This document shows, piece after piece, positions 12,300 to 22,215 of a DNA stretch of 64,000 nucleotides. The position numbers and the translations under genes were made by a program. The notes beneath the pieces were generated by a model, which was not told where the DNA came from, searched no databases, and saw nothing but the letters and a program-made list of their open reading frames with translations. The first letter of the stretch is position 1, and each line of letters starts with the position of its first letter. This DNA is from Solen grandis (lineage: Eukaryota; Mollusca; Bivalvia; Adapedonta; Solenidae). Location: positions 55,503,145 through 55,567,144 of the forward strand of contig CM037788.1 of the NCBI GenBank assembly GCA_021229015.1, read 5' to 3'.

Positions 12300-14760
12300 A
12301 TTTTAAAAAGATTGACCTAATATTCATTCAGTTATAAGGAAAACAAAACGATATGAACATATTTATCCCCGTTTTTGCCGTGTGCTAAAGGTTTAACCGC
12401 CCGTGTTTAAAGATACATACAATATAAAGCGAGTGAATGTGGGAAATCAAAATACCTTTCAAAACGGTACCTACTTTTTAAAATTGGACGTAATAAAAGG
12501 AAGTTACATGAAAAATAAGAATCAGTAAAAACCGTTCTTTTCATGCACTCCCGCAGTAAGTCCCGATCACTTGATTCCTTTTTTCGAAGAAAACTATTTT
12601 TTTTTTTAAATAACATATAAAACCATTTTTATTTTTTTTGCATGATGTAATGCGGTTCTAATGATATGCAGATTTTAATGATCGGACCATAAATTATAAA
12701 GTAATTTGTCGAAAGGCAATAAAGACATGAACATCTTTTTGCCGACTTTTGCCGTTTTTCTTGAAAAATAATTTTCTATATCTCAAAACCCGTAATAGAA
12801 AAGATGAAACATGAAAGACGTGAAATGTTGGAAATTTAAAGGCTTTCTTATGGTACCTAGCTTTTTTAAATTGGACATGGGACATCCTATAAGGAAGTTA
12901 GATAAGAAATAAGAAGTCATTTAAACCGTTCTTTCATGCATTCTGCAGTTAGTCCCTATCTTTTAATTGTTTTTTTTCTAAGAAACTTTAATTTTTGAAA
13001 ATAACATAAAGAACAGTATTATTAGCGTGATGCAATGCAGTTCTAATGGTATGCAGATTTTAATGATCGGGCCTTTAAATTATAAAGTTATTTGTCGAAG
13101 GGCAATAATAGACATGAACATCTTTTTTGCCGATTTTTCCCGTTTCTTTGAAAAAAAAACTTCTATATCTCAGAACACGTTAACAGAAAAGTTGAAACAT
13201 GAAACAAGTGAAATGTTGGAAATATAAAGGCCTTTCTTTTTTAAATTGGACATCATATAAGGAAGTTAGATGAGAAATAAAAATTAATTTATACCGTTCT
13301 TTCAAAGCACTTCTGCAATTATCCTAATCACTTGATGCTTTTTTTTAAGAAACAAAATTTAAATTTTAAGCTCACTGAGCACATGTGCTAAGATGAGCTA
13401 AAAAGAATCGATGAATGTCCATTGTCCGTCCGCCTGTCCGTCAATCCGCCGTCCGTCGTCCACAATTAGTTGTTTGCACTCTAGCATCTTCATTTTTTAA
13501 GTAATCAACTTCAAACTTTATAACAATGTTTATTTCCATAAATTCTTGGTCAAAATCCGATTATGGCTGATATCGGCTATTAGGTCCGGAGTTATGCCCC
13601 TTTTAATATTGAAAAAAGGTAGAATTGTCACTTTTCACTCTAACATCTTCATTTCTTAAGCAATCATCTTTAAACTTTATGACAATGTTTATTATTATCC
13701 TCTCACGGCCAACTTTGATTATGGCTGATATTAACTTCTTAGGTCAGGAGTTATGCCCCTTTTAGTATTAAAATATGCCAATTTTCCTTTGTTTGCACTC
13801 TAGCATCTTCCCTTTCTTAAGCAATCATCTTCAAACTTTATGACAATGTTTATTACCATAATATCTCGGACTATTTCGATTATGGCTTATATCGGACCAT
13901 AAGGTCATGAAATATGCTCCTTTAAATATTAAAACAATCCAATTTTAGTTTGTTTTGCACTGTAGCATCTTCATTTCTTAAGAATCATCTTCAAACTCTA
14001 TGACAGTGTTTATAGCCATATTCTTTTTGGGCCCAAATTCGATTATGGCTGATATATGTCAATTAGGTCAGGAGTTATTGCCCCCTTTTTGATATATAAA
14101 AATGTAATAATTTCACTTTATTTGCACTCTAGCATCTTCATTTCTGAATAATTCTTTTTCAATCTTTAGAACAATGTATATAGCCATTTTCTTTCTGCCA
14201 AGTTCGATAATGGCTGATCTGCCAATTAGGTCAGGAGTTATGCCCTTTTGATGTTTAAATTTGTGTGTTTTTTAAACCATATTTTTTGAGTCAAGTTTTA
14301 CTTCAAATTTCGACAACAGGCTCTCTTTAGTTTCGTTGAATTATAAATAATCTGATGGATTATGTCTTCAGTACAAAATATGCTATAATTTTTAAAAACT
14401 TCTACAGGCAATGATAACAGTTTTTTCTCAGGTGAGAGTCTTTTGGGCCACCTTGGCCTCTTGTTTAAAATATATAAAGAACATTTTTTTTATCATGATG
14501 CAGTGCAGTGTATTAAGTTATTTGTCGAATGTAGTAGTTGACATGAATATCTTTTTGCCCATTTTTGCCTTTTTGGGGGAGGAATAACTTTATATATCGC
14601 AAAAACAGATAGGTTTAAACCTAAAGTAAGTACATGTTTCAATTCAGAAGACCTTTCTAACCAACTGGGTTTTAAAATCGGACATCATGTTGCATGAAAG
14701 TAAGAATTCTGGGGGAAAAAATCCTTGTGCTTCTGCAGTTGATCCCCGTTGATATTCGTA
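12300..14760 (+). repeat. Tandem core of unit A, period about 385 bp
   Basis: About four diverged units carry, in order, GATTTTAATGATCGG (12671 and 13056, 385 bp apart), 'TTATTTGTCGAAGGGCAATAA', 'GACATGAACATCTTTTTGCC', 'TGAAATGTTGGAAAT', 'AAATTGGACAT' and 'AACCGTTCTTTCATGCA'. The last unit is split by the HINE-like repeat at 13369-14463 and resumes at 14464. Unit B shows the same core at about 17540-18500. The short open frames here are by-products. Confidence 0.65.
13369..14463 (+). repeat. HINE-like interspersed repeat, copy 6, nested in unit A
   Basis: Start AGCTCACTGAGCACATGTGC and GATGAGCT hairpin arm, then CCGTCCGCCTGTCCGTC. The core has about five units of roughly 155 bp, each with 'GCACTCTAGCATCTTCATTT', 'TCTTCAAACTTTATGACAATG' (20-base core) and 'TTAGGTCAGGAGTTATGCCCC'. 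The end is CTCAGGTGAGAG, a damaged GGGCCACCTTGGCC palindrome and TCTTG before TTT. It has a different core from copies 4 and 12 but the same termini. No coding capacity. Confidence 0.75.
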
Positions 14761-15171
14761 AGAAAAGGAATCTTGTATACCTTTTTTAAAATGTTAAGAG
14801 GACTAGTGATACTTCAAATTTCCCCTTTCAGAACACGAAGATTGAAATTATTGTAGTTATCTTAAAGATGGTTCTGGAAAAATTGCATTATGAAATTATA
14901 ACTGAAAACAAAGTCACAATTCCCTTTTTAATGCAATGACTTTAAAATCTTTAAATTTTGTTATATGACATCGCATATTTCCTCTGTTTTCATTTATGTT
15001 TGCACTTACAGCTGTCATTCGGGACGGATTTCCTTCAATTTTTAAAGATTGGTGTATTTCAGAAAATAAAATAAGTATGAATCAGGGTTTTACATTGGTT
15101 TTTCAGTGCAGAAAGCCCTTTCTTTTGTCCCAAACAAAAGAAGTCTAGTTATTATTATTATTCTACTTTTT

Positions 15172-16572
15172 AGCTCACCTGAGCACTTGTGCTCGGGTGA
15201 GCTTTTGTGATCGCCTTTTTGTCCGTCGTGCGTCGTGGGGTCGTCAGTCGTCCGTCGTCCGTCGTCAACAATTGCTTGTGAACACTCTAGAGGCCACAGT
15301 TTTAGCCCAATTTCATGAAATTTGGGTTTCAGGATTTTTGGGCTACATGATATCTGGAAAATGGTTCGAAATTGGGTCATGTGGGGGTCAAAAAACTAGG
15401 TCACTAGTAAAATTTCCTTTAAAAAAAACCTTGTGAACATTAGGGGCCACAGTTTTAGCCAACCCTTCAGGGAAAAAGGGGTCAGGATTTTTGGTTTTTC
15501 AGGGATATCTCGGATGAGTTCGTATTGGGTCATTTTGGGGTTAAAAAAACTAGGTCCCCAAAGGAAAAATTTCGTAGAAAAACCTTGTAAAACCACTCTA
15601 CGGGCCCAAAAATTTTTGGCCCAATTTCATAAAAATTTGGGGTCAGGTTTTTTGTTACATGATATCCCGGTGAGTTGAAATTGGGTATTTTGGGGTAAAA
15701 AAATTTGGCCCACCAGGTAAAAATCTTAGAAAACCTTTGTAAAACACTCTAGAGGCCACTGTTTTGGGCCCAATCTTCATAAAAACTTGGTCGGGAAATT
15801 TTTGGTCTAATGATTTTTCACGGTTGAGTTAAAAAATTGGGTCATGTGGGTAAAAAAACAAAAGGTTTCACCGGGTTTAAATTTAAAAAAACCCTTGTGA
15901 ACACTTAGAGGGCCAAAATTTTTGGCCCAATTTTTCTGAAATTTGGTCAGGATGTTTTTTCAAAATTTGAATCTCGGATGAGTTGAAAGGGGGTCATGTG
16001 GGGTAAAAAATAGGTCCCCAGGTTAAATCTTAAAAAAAAAGCTTGTGAACACTTACAGGCCATATTTTTTGGCCAAAATTTAAAATTTTTTTAGTAGGTT
16101 ATTTGTTTTACTTGATATCTGGGAGGGTTTTCGAAATTGGGTCACGGGGTTTAAAAAACTGGGGACCGGGGAAAAAATCTTAAAAAAACCCTTTTGTGAA
16201 CATTAGGGGGCCCCCAGTTTTAGCAAATCTTTTTTTGGTTTTTGGTCAGGATGTTTGTTTTAATTGATATATTGGATGATTTTTGGAAAATGGGGTCACA
16301 TGAGATCAAAAACTAGGTCACCAGGTCAAATCTAAAAAATTTTTGTAAACCCCCTTTTGGGGCCCCTACTTTTTTGTCCCAGTCTTCTTTAAAACCCTTA
16401 ATTTAAATTGATACTGCATAAATTTCCCCGTTGAGTGAAAATTTCAGGTGGGGATCAATATGTAGGTAATTTTGTAATGTTAGAAAAACCCCTTTTAGAT
16501 GCCGATTTTTGTCATTATCCCTAACACTGCCATCTTATCGGTGGGCGAACAGGGCCTTTTGGGCCCCTCTTG
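15172..16572 (+). repeat. HINE-like interspersed repeat, copy 7, nested in unit B
   Basis: Start AGCTCACCTGAGCACTTGTGCTCGGGTGAGCTTTTGTGATCGCC (read as a hairpin, 15172-15213), then CGTCCGTCGTCCGTCGTC. The core is seven or eight tandem units of about 150 bp marked by 'CACTCTAGAGGCCACAG', 'GTCAGGATGTTTGTTT', 'GATGAGTT' and 'GGGTCATGTGGGG'. It ends GGTGGGCGAACAGGGCC...GGGCCCCTCTTG before TTT. The site in unit A is uninterrupted (CTAC-T6-CTTTCCC); here the element sits between T runs, with no longer duplication. Confidence 0.75.
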
Positions 16573-18511
16573 TTTCTTCCTTTTGAGGTTAAAATTTAAA
16601 AACCCGGGTTTTCCCGATGAGCGGGGCAGCATAAAATTTTTAATTTGTATGCCAGTGCATTGGCGCTTTTGATCGTCTTATTGTTTTTCTTCATGTGGTC
16701 ACATGACTTTCAGTGTTTGAAAAAAGCTTAAAAAAGCTTGAAACGCGCTCTAAGCCGCCCAGGTTTGGGGCCCTTTTTTTACTCCGAATGTATTTATTAT
16801 GTTCTTGTTTTTGCGGTTTTATTTTCTTTTTTTGCAATTTTTTTAAAAAATTTTCAAGGTTTCTAGGGCAAAAACCAAGTTTCAAAACTTTGGACCGGGA
16901 AAATGTTTTGATGTATTACAAAAGCCCCAGATAAGCTAGAAACAAAAATTTGGCAGAATATGGTCCTATTGATTTCTTTAAAGTTCGGGAAGACGTTTTG
17001 ACGTCGTATGATTTAAAATGCGTCATGACACGTTATCAAATTTTTTTTTCCAAAATTAGGGTTTTTTTTCCCACTTGAAGACAAATTTTTTGACCGATTT
17101 GCAAAATTTTTTTCATTAAAGGTGCAACATGGGCCTCTTTTTGTCATCATTTCATTTCCCGTTTCCCGGGGAAAATAGCTAAGGTAAAAGGTTTCAAAGT
17201 AAATTTAAATGGGTTTTTTTCTTGGGCCCTTAAATATCTAAAAAAAGGGGGAAAAATATTTTATCGGGACAAAATGCGTTTAATTTGAGTGCTTTGGGGA
17301 AATCCCTTTTTCGGGGAGATATATAGTTTTTAAAGACGGCTTTTTGAATCAGTTGATTTTATTGCAGAAAAAAAAAAAAATGCTGAAACCCTAAGCGCCC
17401 CTTAACTACTTATATCTCGATAAAAATTAAATTTTTTTTAATAAGGTATGAATATTTTTTGTAGATCAATCCCCGGGTTTGGGTTTTTTTGGTGAAAAAT
17501 TTTTTAAAGTTTGGGACCAAATTTTTTTTTAAAGGGTTAAAAGGGTAAAAAAAAACGATTATAAACCCTTTTACCCCCGTTTTTTGCCTTTATCCCTAAA
17601 GGGTTTTTTAAACGCCCGTAGTACAAAGGGGTTTTAAAGATACAACCAATTATGAAGAAGGGAATTGGGGGAAATAAAAAGGACCTTTCAAACGGTACCT
17701 AGTTTTTTAAAATTGGACTTAATTTTAAGGAAGTTACGGGAAAACTAAGAATGCAGAAAAACCTTTCCCTTTATGACTCCCGCGGAATTTCCCGGGATCA
17801 TTTGATTCCATTTTCAAAAGAAACTGGGGGATTTTTAAAAATAACTTTTTACAATTTTTTTTTTTTATTTTTTTGCTTGTTTGTAATTTTGGTTTTAAAT
17901 TGATTGCAGTTTTTAATGATGGGGGCCCCAAAAAATTTTTTAATTTTATTTGTCGAAAGGCAATAATAGACATGACATCTTTTTTCCGTTTTTCCCCGTT
18001 TTTTTTAAAAAATTTAATTTTTCTATATTCAGAGCCCGTAATAAAAAGTTAAAACAGGGAAAAACAGGGTGAAATTTTGGGAAAATTTAAAAGGGGCCTT
18101 TTAATGGTACCTTGCGTTTGAAAATTGGACTCGGATACCTAAAAGGAAGTTAGATGAAAAAATAAAAAATTCTTTTTAAAAACCGTTTTTCTTTTGAAAT
18201 TTCTGAAATTTTGCCCCTATCATTTGATTGTTTTTTTTTAAGAAACTTTTAATTTTTAAAATAAAACATAAAGAACAGTTTTATTTGCGTGATGAAATTG
18301 CGGTTTTTTAAGGGTTTGATTTTAATGAGGGGCCCATTAATTTTTAAAGTTTTTTTGTCAAAGGGCAAAAACGCATGAACTCGTTTTGCCAAATTTTTTT
18401 CCCGTTTTTTTTGAAAAATAATTTCTTTATCTTAGAGCACTTTAAACAGAAAATTTGGAAATATGAAAAAAACGTAAAATTTTGGGGAAATAAAAAGGGC
18501 CCTTTTTTTTT

Positions 18512-20040
18512 AGCTCCCTGGAATTTTGTGCTCGGGTGAGCCTTTTTTGGTTTCCCTTTTGTCGTCGTGCGTCTTTCAGTCGTCCGTCTTTAAAACAATT
18601 GCTTGTAAACCCACAAGGGGGCCCCAAATTTTTGGGTCCCAATCTTATAAAACCCTTGGGTCGGTGTTTTTTCTACATGATATCTGGAGGGATTTCAAAA
18701 ATTGGGTCATGTGGGGTCAAAAAAAAATAGGAAAACAAAGGTCAAATCTTAGAAAAACATTGTGAAACCTAGAGGCCACAGTTTGGCCCCAAATCTTCAT
18801 GAATCTTTTTCAGAATTTTTTGTCTTATGATATTCGGAGGGATTTGGGAAAATTGGGTCATGAGGGCCCCAAAAACTAGGTCCCCAAGGTAAAAACTTAA
18901 AAAAACTTTGTAAAACCCCTAAAAGGCCACATTTTTAGGCCTTTTCTTCATGAAACTTGGTCAAAATAAATTGTCTACATGATATCTAGATAATTTTCAA
19001 AATTTTTGGGTCTTGGGGGGTTTCAAAAATAGGTCGCCGGGAAAAAAAATTTTAAAAAAAAAAACCCTTTGGTGAACAGTCACGGCCACTTTTTTGGGCC
19101 CCAATCTTCATGAAATTTGGGGTGGGGATGTTTGTTTACTTTGATATTTTGGTGAGTTTAAATTTGGGTTCATTGGGGTTTTAAAAAAATAGGTCACCAA
19201 CTCAAATCTTAGAAAACTTTGTGAACACTTACGGCCAAACAGTTTTATGCCAACTTCATAAAACTTGATCAAAAATGATTGTTTTCTTGAAAATCTCAGA
19301 TAGGTTCAAAATTTGGGGTTTCTTTTGGGGTAAAAAAACTAGGCGCCAGGTAAAATTCTTAAAAAAAAACCTTGTAAACACTTACGGGCCAAACATTTTT
19401 GGGCCCCAATCTTTATAAAATTTGATCAGGGATGTTTGTCTAATTGATATCTAGATGGGGTTCAAAATTGGGGTTACAGGGGTTTCAAAAATGGGTTCAC
19501 CAGGGAAAAATTTGGGAAAAAACTTTGTAAAAACCAACTCTAGAGGCCACATTTTTTACCCCATTTTTCATAAAAAAATGATAGGTTGTTTGTCTACATG
19601 ATATTTTGGGATGATTTTCAAAAATGGGTAATGGGGGGTTTAAAAAAACTGGGGTCATCAGGTAAAAAATTTTAAAAACCCTTGTAAAAACTTTTACGGC
19701 CCAGTTTTTGGCCCAACTTCTTAATTTTGATAAAGGTTGTTTGTAAACCTTTGATATCTTGCATGAGTTTAAAAATTTGGGTACGGGGGATCAAAAATAG
19801 GGTAACCAGGTCAAATCTAGAAAAAACCCTTGTGCCCCCTTCTAGAGGCCACGTTTTTGCCCAACCCTTCAAAAGATTTGGTAAGGATGTTTTTTAAAAT
19901 TAATATATTGGATGAGTTCAAAAAGGGATTTTCCCCACATGGGAAAAAAAATTGGGGTTTCCCCCCAGGTCAAATTTTGGAAAAATTCTTGTGAATACTT
20001 TTGGGGCCCTACTTTTTTTGCCCCGGGTCAAAATTTTAAA
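18512..20040 (+). repeat. HINE-like interspersed repeat, copy 8, nested in unit B (degraded)
   Basis: Start AGCTCCCTGGAATTTTGTGCTCGGGTGAGCC, a CGTCGTGCGTC stretch, then about nine tandem units of roughly 150 bp with 'AGAGGCCACAGTTT', 'TACATGATATCTGGA' and 'GTCATGTGGGGTCAAAAA'. Same subfamily as copy 7. The 3' palindrome cannot be made out, so the right limit is approximate. Confidence 0.65.
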
Positions 20041-20388
20041 ATTAAAATTTTTGGTGGGAGTTATCCCCTTTAATATTAAAAAAAAGCTAGATTTTTAAAT
20101 TGCCCTTTGCATTTTTAAAATTTTAAAATTTATAACTGAAAAAAAAGAAAACTTATTCCCTTTTAAATGCAATAAATTTAAAAATTTAAATTTTTTTAAA
20201 TGACATAACTTTTTTTCCTCTGCTATTTTTTTATGTTTGCCTCACGCTTTAAATTTGGGGGGACGGGTTTTTTCTTAAATTTTTTAAAGATGATTTTATT
20301 TCAGAAAACCAAAAAAGTATGTTTGGGTTTTACATGGTTTGCTGGGGAAAAAAACCCCTTTTCTTTTGTCCAGAACAAAAGAAGTTAG

Positions 20389-21870
20389 TTTTTCCCTTTT
20401 TTTCTTCCAAAACAAAACGCTTTTTTTTATTTTTGGGCCAATACCCCCAAGGCCGATAAAAATTTTTATGACTTTTTAGTCACGTGGGGAAAAATTTTAA
20501 ATTTATTGATTTTATTTTTCCCAGGGACGTCATAGGGACGTAAAATTTGTTTTTGGGCTACAAACGTTTGTACGCGGTCTACGGGTTTTGTTTGTAAATC
20601 GTTTTTCACAAAATTTCACAAAATTGGGTAGGGTTAGGCTCTTTTTGTGTTTCCCGGTGTCCGTTTTTCCAAATTCAAAAAAGGCAAAATTTTTCATGGC
20701 AAAATCCAAGATTCGAAAAAATGACTTTCAAAATTTAAAATTGGTTTTTAAAATTTCGCTTCCAGAAGAGGGGGGAAAGCTGAATTTGGACTGAATTTTT
20801 AATTTCTTTGGGTTTTTTTTTATTTTTCTGAAAGTTGCCCCAAATTTGACTTTCACATTTTTTGTTTTTGTTTTGTTTTGAAATTTTGTTTTAAAGTTTG
20901 CAGTTTAGATTCTAGGGAAAGCCCATGTCACTTTCTTTTCCCGGCAAACCCAAAAAGGTAAAGGGCATATATCAATTTTTCGGCTTTTTCTTGGGCCCTT
21001 TAAATATTTTCAAAAACGGAAAAATTTTTTTTTCGGGGCACTATGCGTGAATTTGTGGGTTTTTTTAAAAAGGGCCTTTCGATAAAATTTTAAAGTTTTT
21101 GATGATGGGGGGGTTTTTTTGGTTGGTTATGGGGGGAAAAAAAATAAAAAATTTGGGAAAACCCCCAGGGGTTTTTAACAGTTTATACCTCAAAACCCTT
21201 TGATTTTTAAAAATTTTGTTGATGAATTTTTTGTAGAGAAAATTTTTTTGGCCCGTTTTTTTTGGATGCCTTTGCTTTAATAAATTGGCCAAAGATTGAG
21301 GGGGAGGAATGGGAAAAAAAAACGAAATTCGTTTTATTTTGCTTTGGTGTTTTTTTCCCTTTTTTTTAGGGGGTTTTTAAGAGCTTGTATTAAAAAAAGT
21401 ATTAGTAATTTTCCCAAAACAAAAAAGGTGTGAAATGTAGAGAAATTTTCGGACGATTTTTTTTGGTTTCCCTTTAAAGTTTTAAAATTTGAAAAAAAAG
21501 TTAAAGGAAAGGGTTCATAAAATTTTTTAAAAATTTTTAAAACTTTTAAAATTTTCCCAGCGATTCTGCCGTGTTGTCAAAGTTTTTTCGGTAATTCCAA
21601 AGCTATTAGAAATTTAAGTCCAACCTTAAGCAAGTGAGTTGTAGAGAATTTTAAAGGGACGATTTTAGGGTATTTAGAGTTTTAAAATTTTTTTAAAAGT
21701 ATAAGGAAGTTACATCAAAAAATACGAATTTAAAAACCCCAAGTGTAAAAAATTTTTCGAAAAATTTTCCCTCTTTCGTTTTCCCACTTTAAAAGGGAAA
21801 GCTTTGGGAAAAATATTTTAAGTTTACAGTATGTTTTAGCTTTAAAATTGCAAAAACCTTTTTCCTTTTA
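20389..21870 (+). mobile_element. Helitron/Helentron-like repeat unit C, third copy, truncated
   Basis: Directly after the unit B terminus, this stretch again shows the order seen in unit A: CACGTGGGG/ACGTCATAGGGACG near 20480-20540, 'CTTTCTTTTCCCGG', 'TTTTTCTTGGGCCCTTTAAATA' (about 20985-21005) and 'CACTATGCGTGAATTTGTG' (about 21040-21058, against CACTATGCGTAAAAATTTGTG in unit A). Divergence plus consensus error make the alignment patchy. It stops before the SINE at 21895. Confidence 0.45.
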
Positions 21871-21894
21871 TCTTATTGATATTACTAGCTAAAA

Positions 21895-22215
21895 AAGCGT
21901 ACCCTTTCCGGGGGGCCAAAGGGGTTTTTAGAGGGTCCGCCCGGGAGGGGGAAGGTCGGGGGTTTTCGACCCCCGCCCCACTTCCCAAAAGGGTCTTTTA
22001 AAAAAAGGGTTTAATGTTATAGCTCCCTTGTTGGCGTCAGTTTTAAAAGGGGTTTTTGGGCAGGATGGTTAGAGGGGATGTTGTGACGGGGGTTTTTGGT
22101 ATCAGCCCCAGGTCTACGGCGTGATACTGCAGGGGTTTGTCCTAAAACCCGCATAAATTTTGACATCGTGACTGGCTGGTTTTACTTTTGGGGGGGGGAT
22201 TTAAAACCCAACAAA
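21895..22215 (+). repeat. Degraded tRNA-derived SINE
   Basis: A tRNA-like head is visible: GTCCGCCCGGGAGGGGGAAGG followed by GGGGGTTTTCGACCCCCG, a swollen version of an anticodon-arm/B-box pair (GGGTTCGACCCC). Downstream words GGTCTACGGCGTGATACTGC, ACATCGTGACTGGC and a TTTAAAACCCAACAAAAAA tail complete it. It is a different family from the SINEs at 45.9, 46.8 and 53.8 kb. Confidence 0.5.

Larger units (their letters stand above)
10455..15148 (+). mobile_element. Helitron/Helentron-like repeat unit A, first of three head-to-tail copies
   Basis: The unit runs from TTATTATTCTACTTTTTTC to a 3' end made of GCAGAAAGCCCT (15108-15119), a perfect 9-bp stem TTCTTTTGT / ACAAAAGAA (15120-15128, 15134-15142; 5-nt loop), and GTCTAG (15143-15148), followed directly by TTATTATTATTATT. 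A 3' hairpin followed by CTAG and an A/T junction is typical of Helitrons; no Rep/helicase is encoded, so this copy would be non-autonomous. The same sequence repeats at 15149-20388 and, in part, from 20389. It is interrupted by a DNA transposon (10752-11668) and by a HINE-like repeat (13369-14463). Classification is inference; the repeat relation is seen directly. Confidence 0.65.
15149..20388 (+). mobile_element. Helitron/Helentron-like repeat unit B, second head-to-tail copy
   Basis: It follows unit A with no spacer. The blocks at 16573-17640, 17780-18500 and 20095-20388 correspond in order to 10480-12400 (minus the DNA transposon), 12600-13340 and 14850-15148 of unit A. It ends with the same hairpin, TTCTTTTGT / ACAAAAGAA (20361-20369, 20375-20383), then GTTAG. 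Two HINE-like repeats are nested in it (15172-16572 and 18512-about 20040). Alignment with unit A shows many single bases turned into short homopolymers, which is the best internal evidence that this region is poor consensus. Confidence 0.65.
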
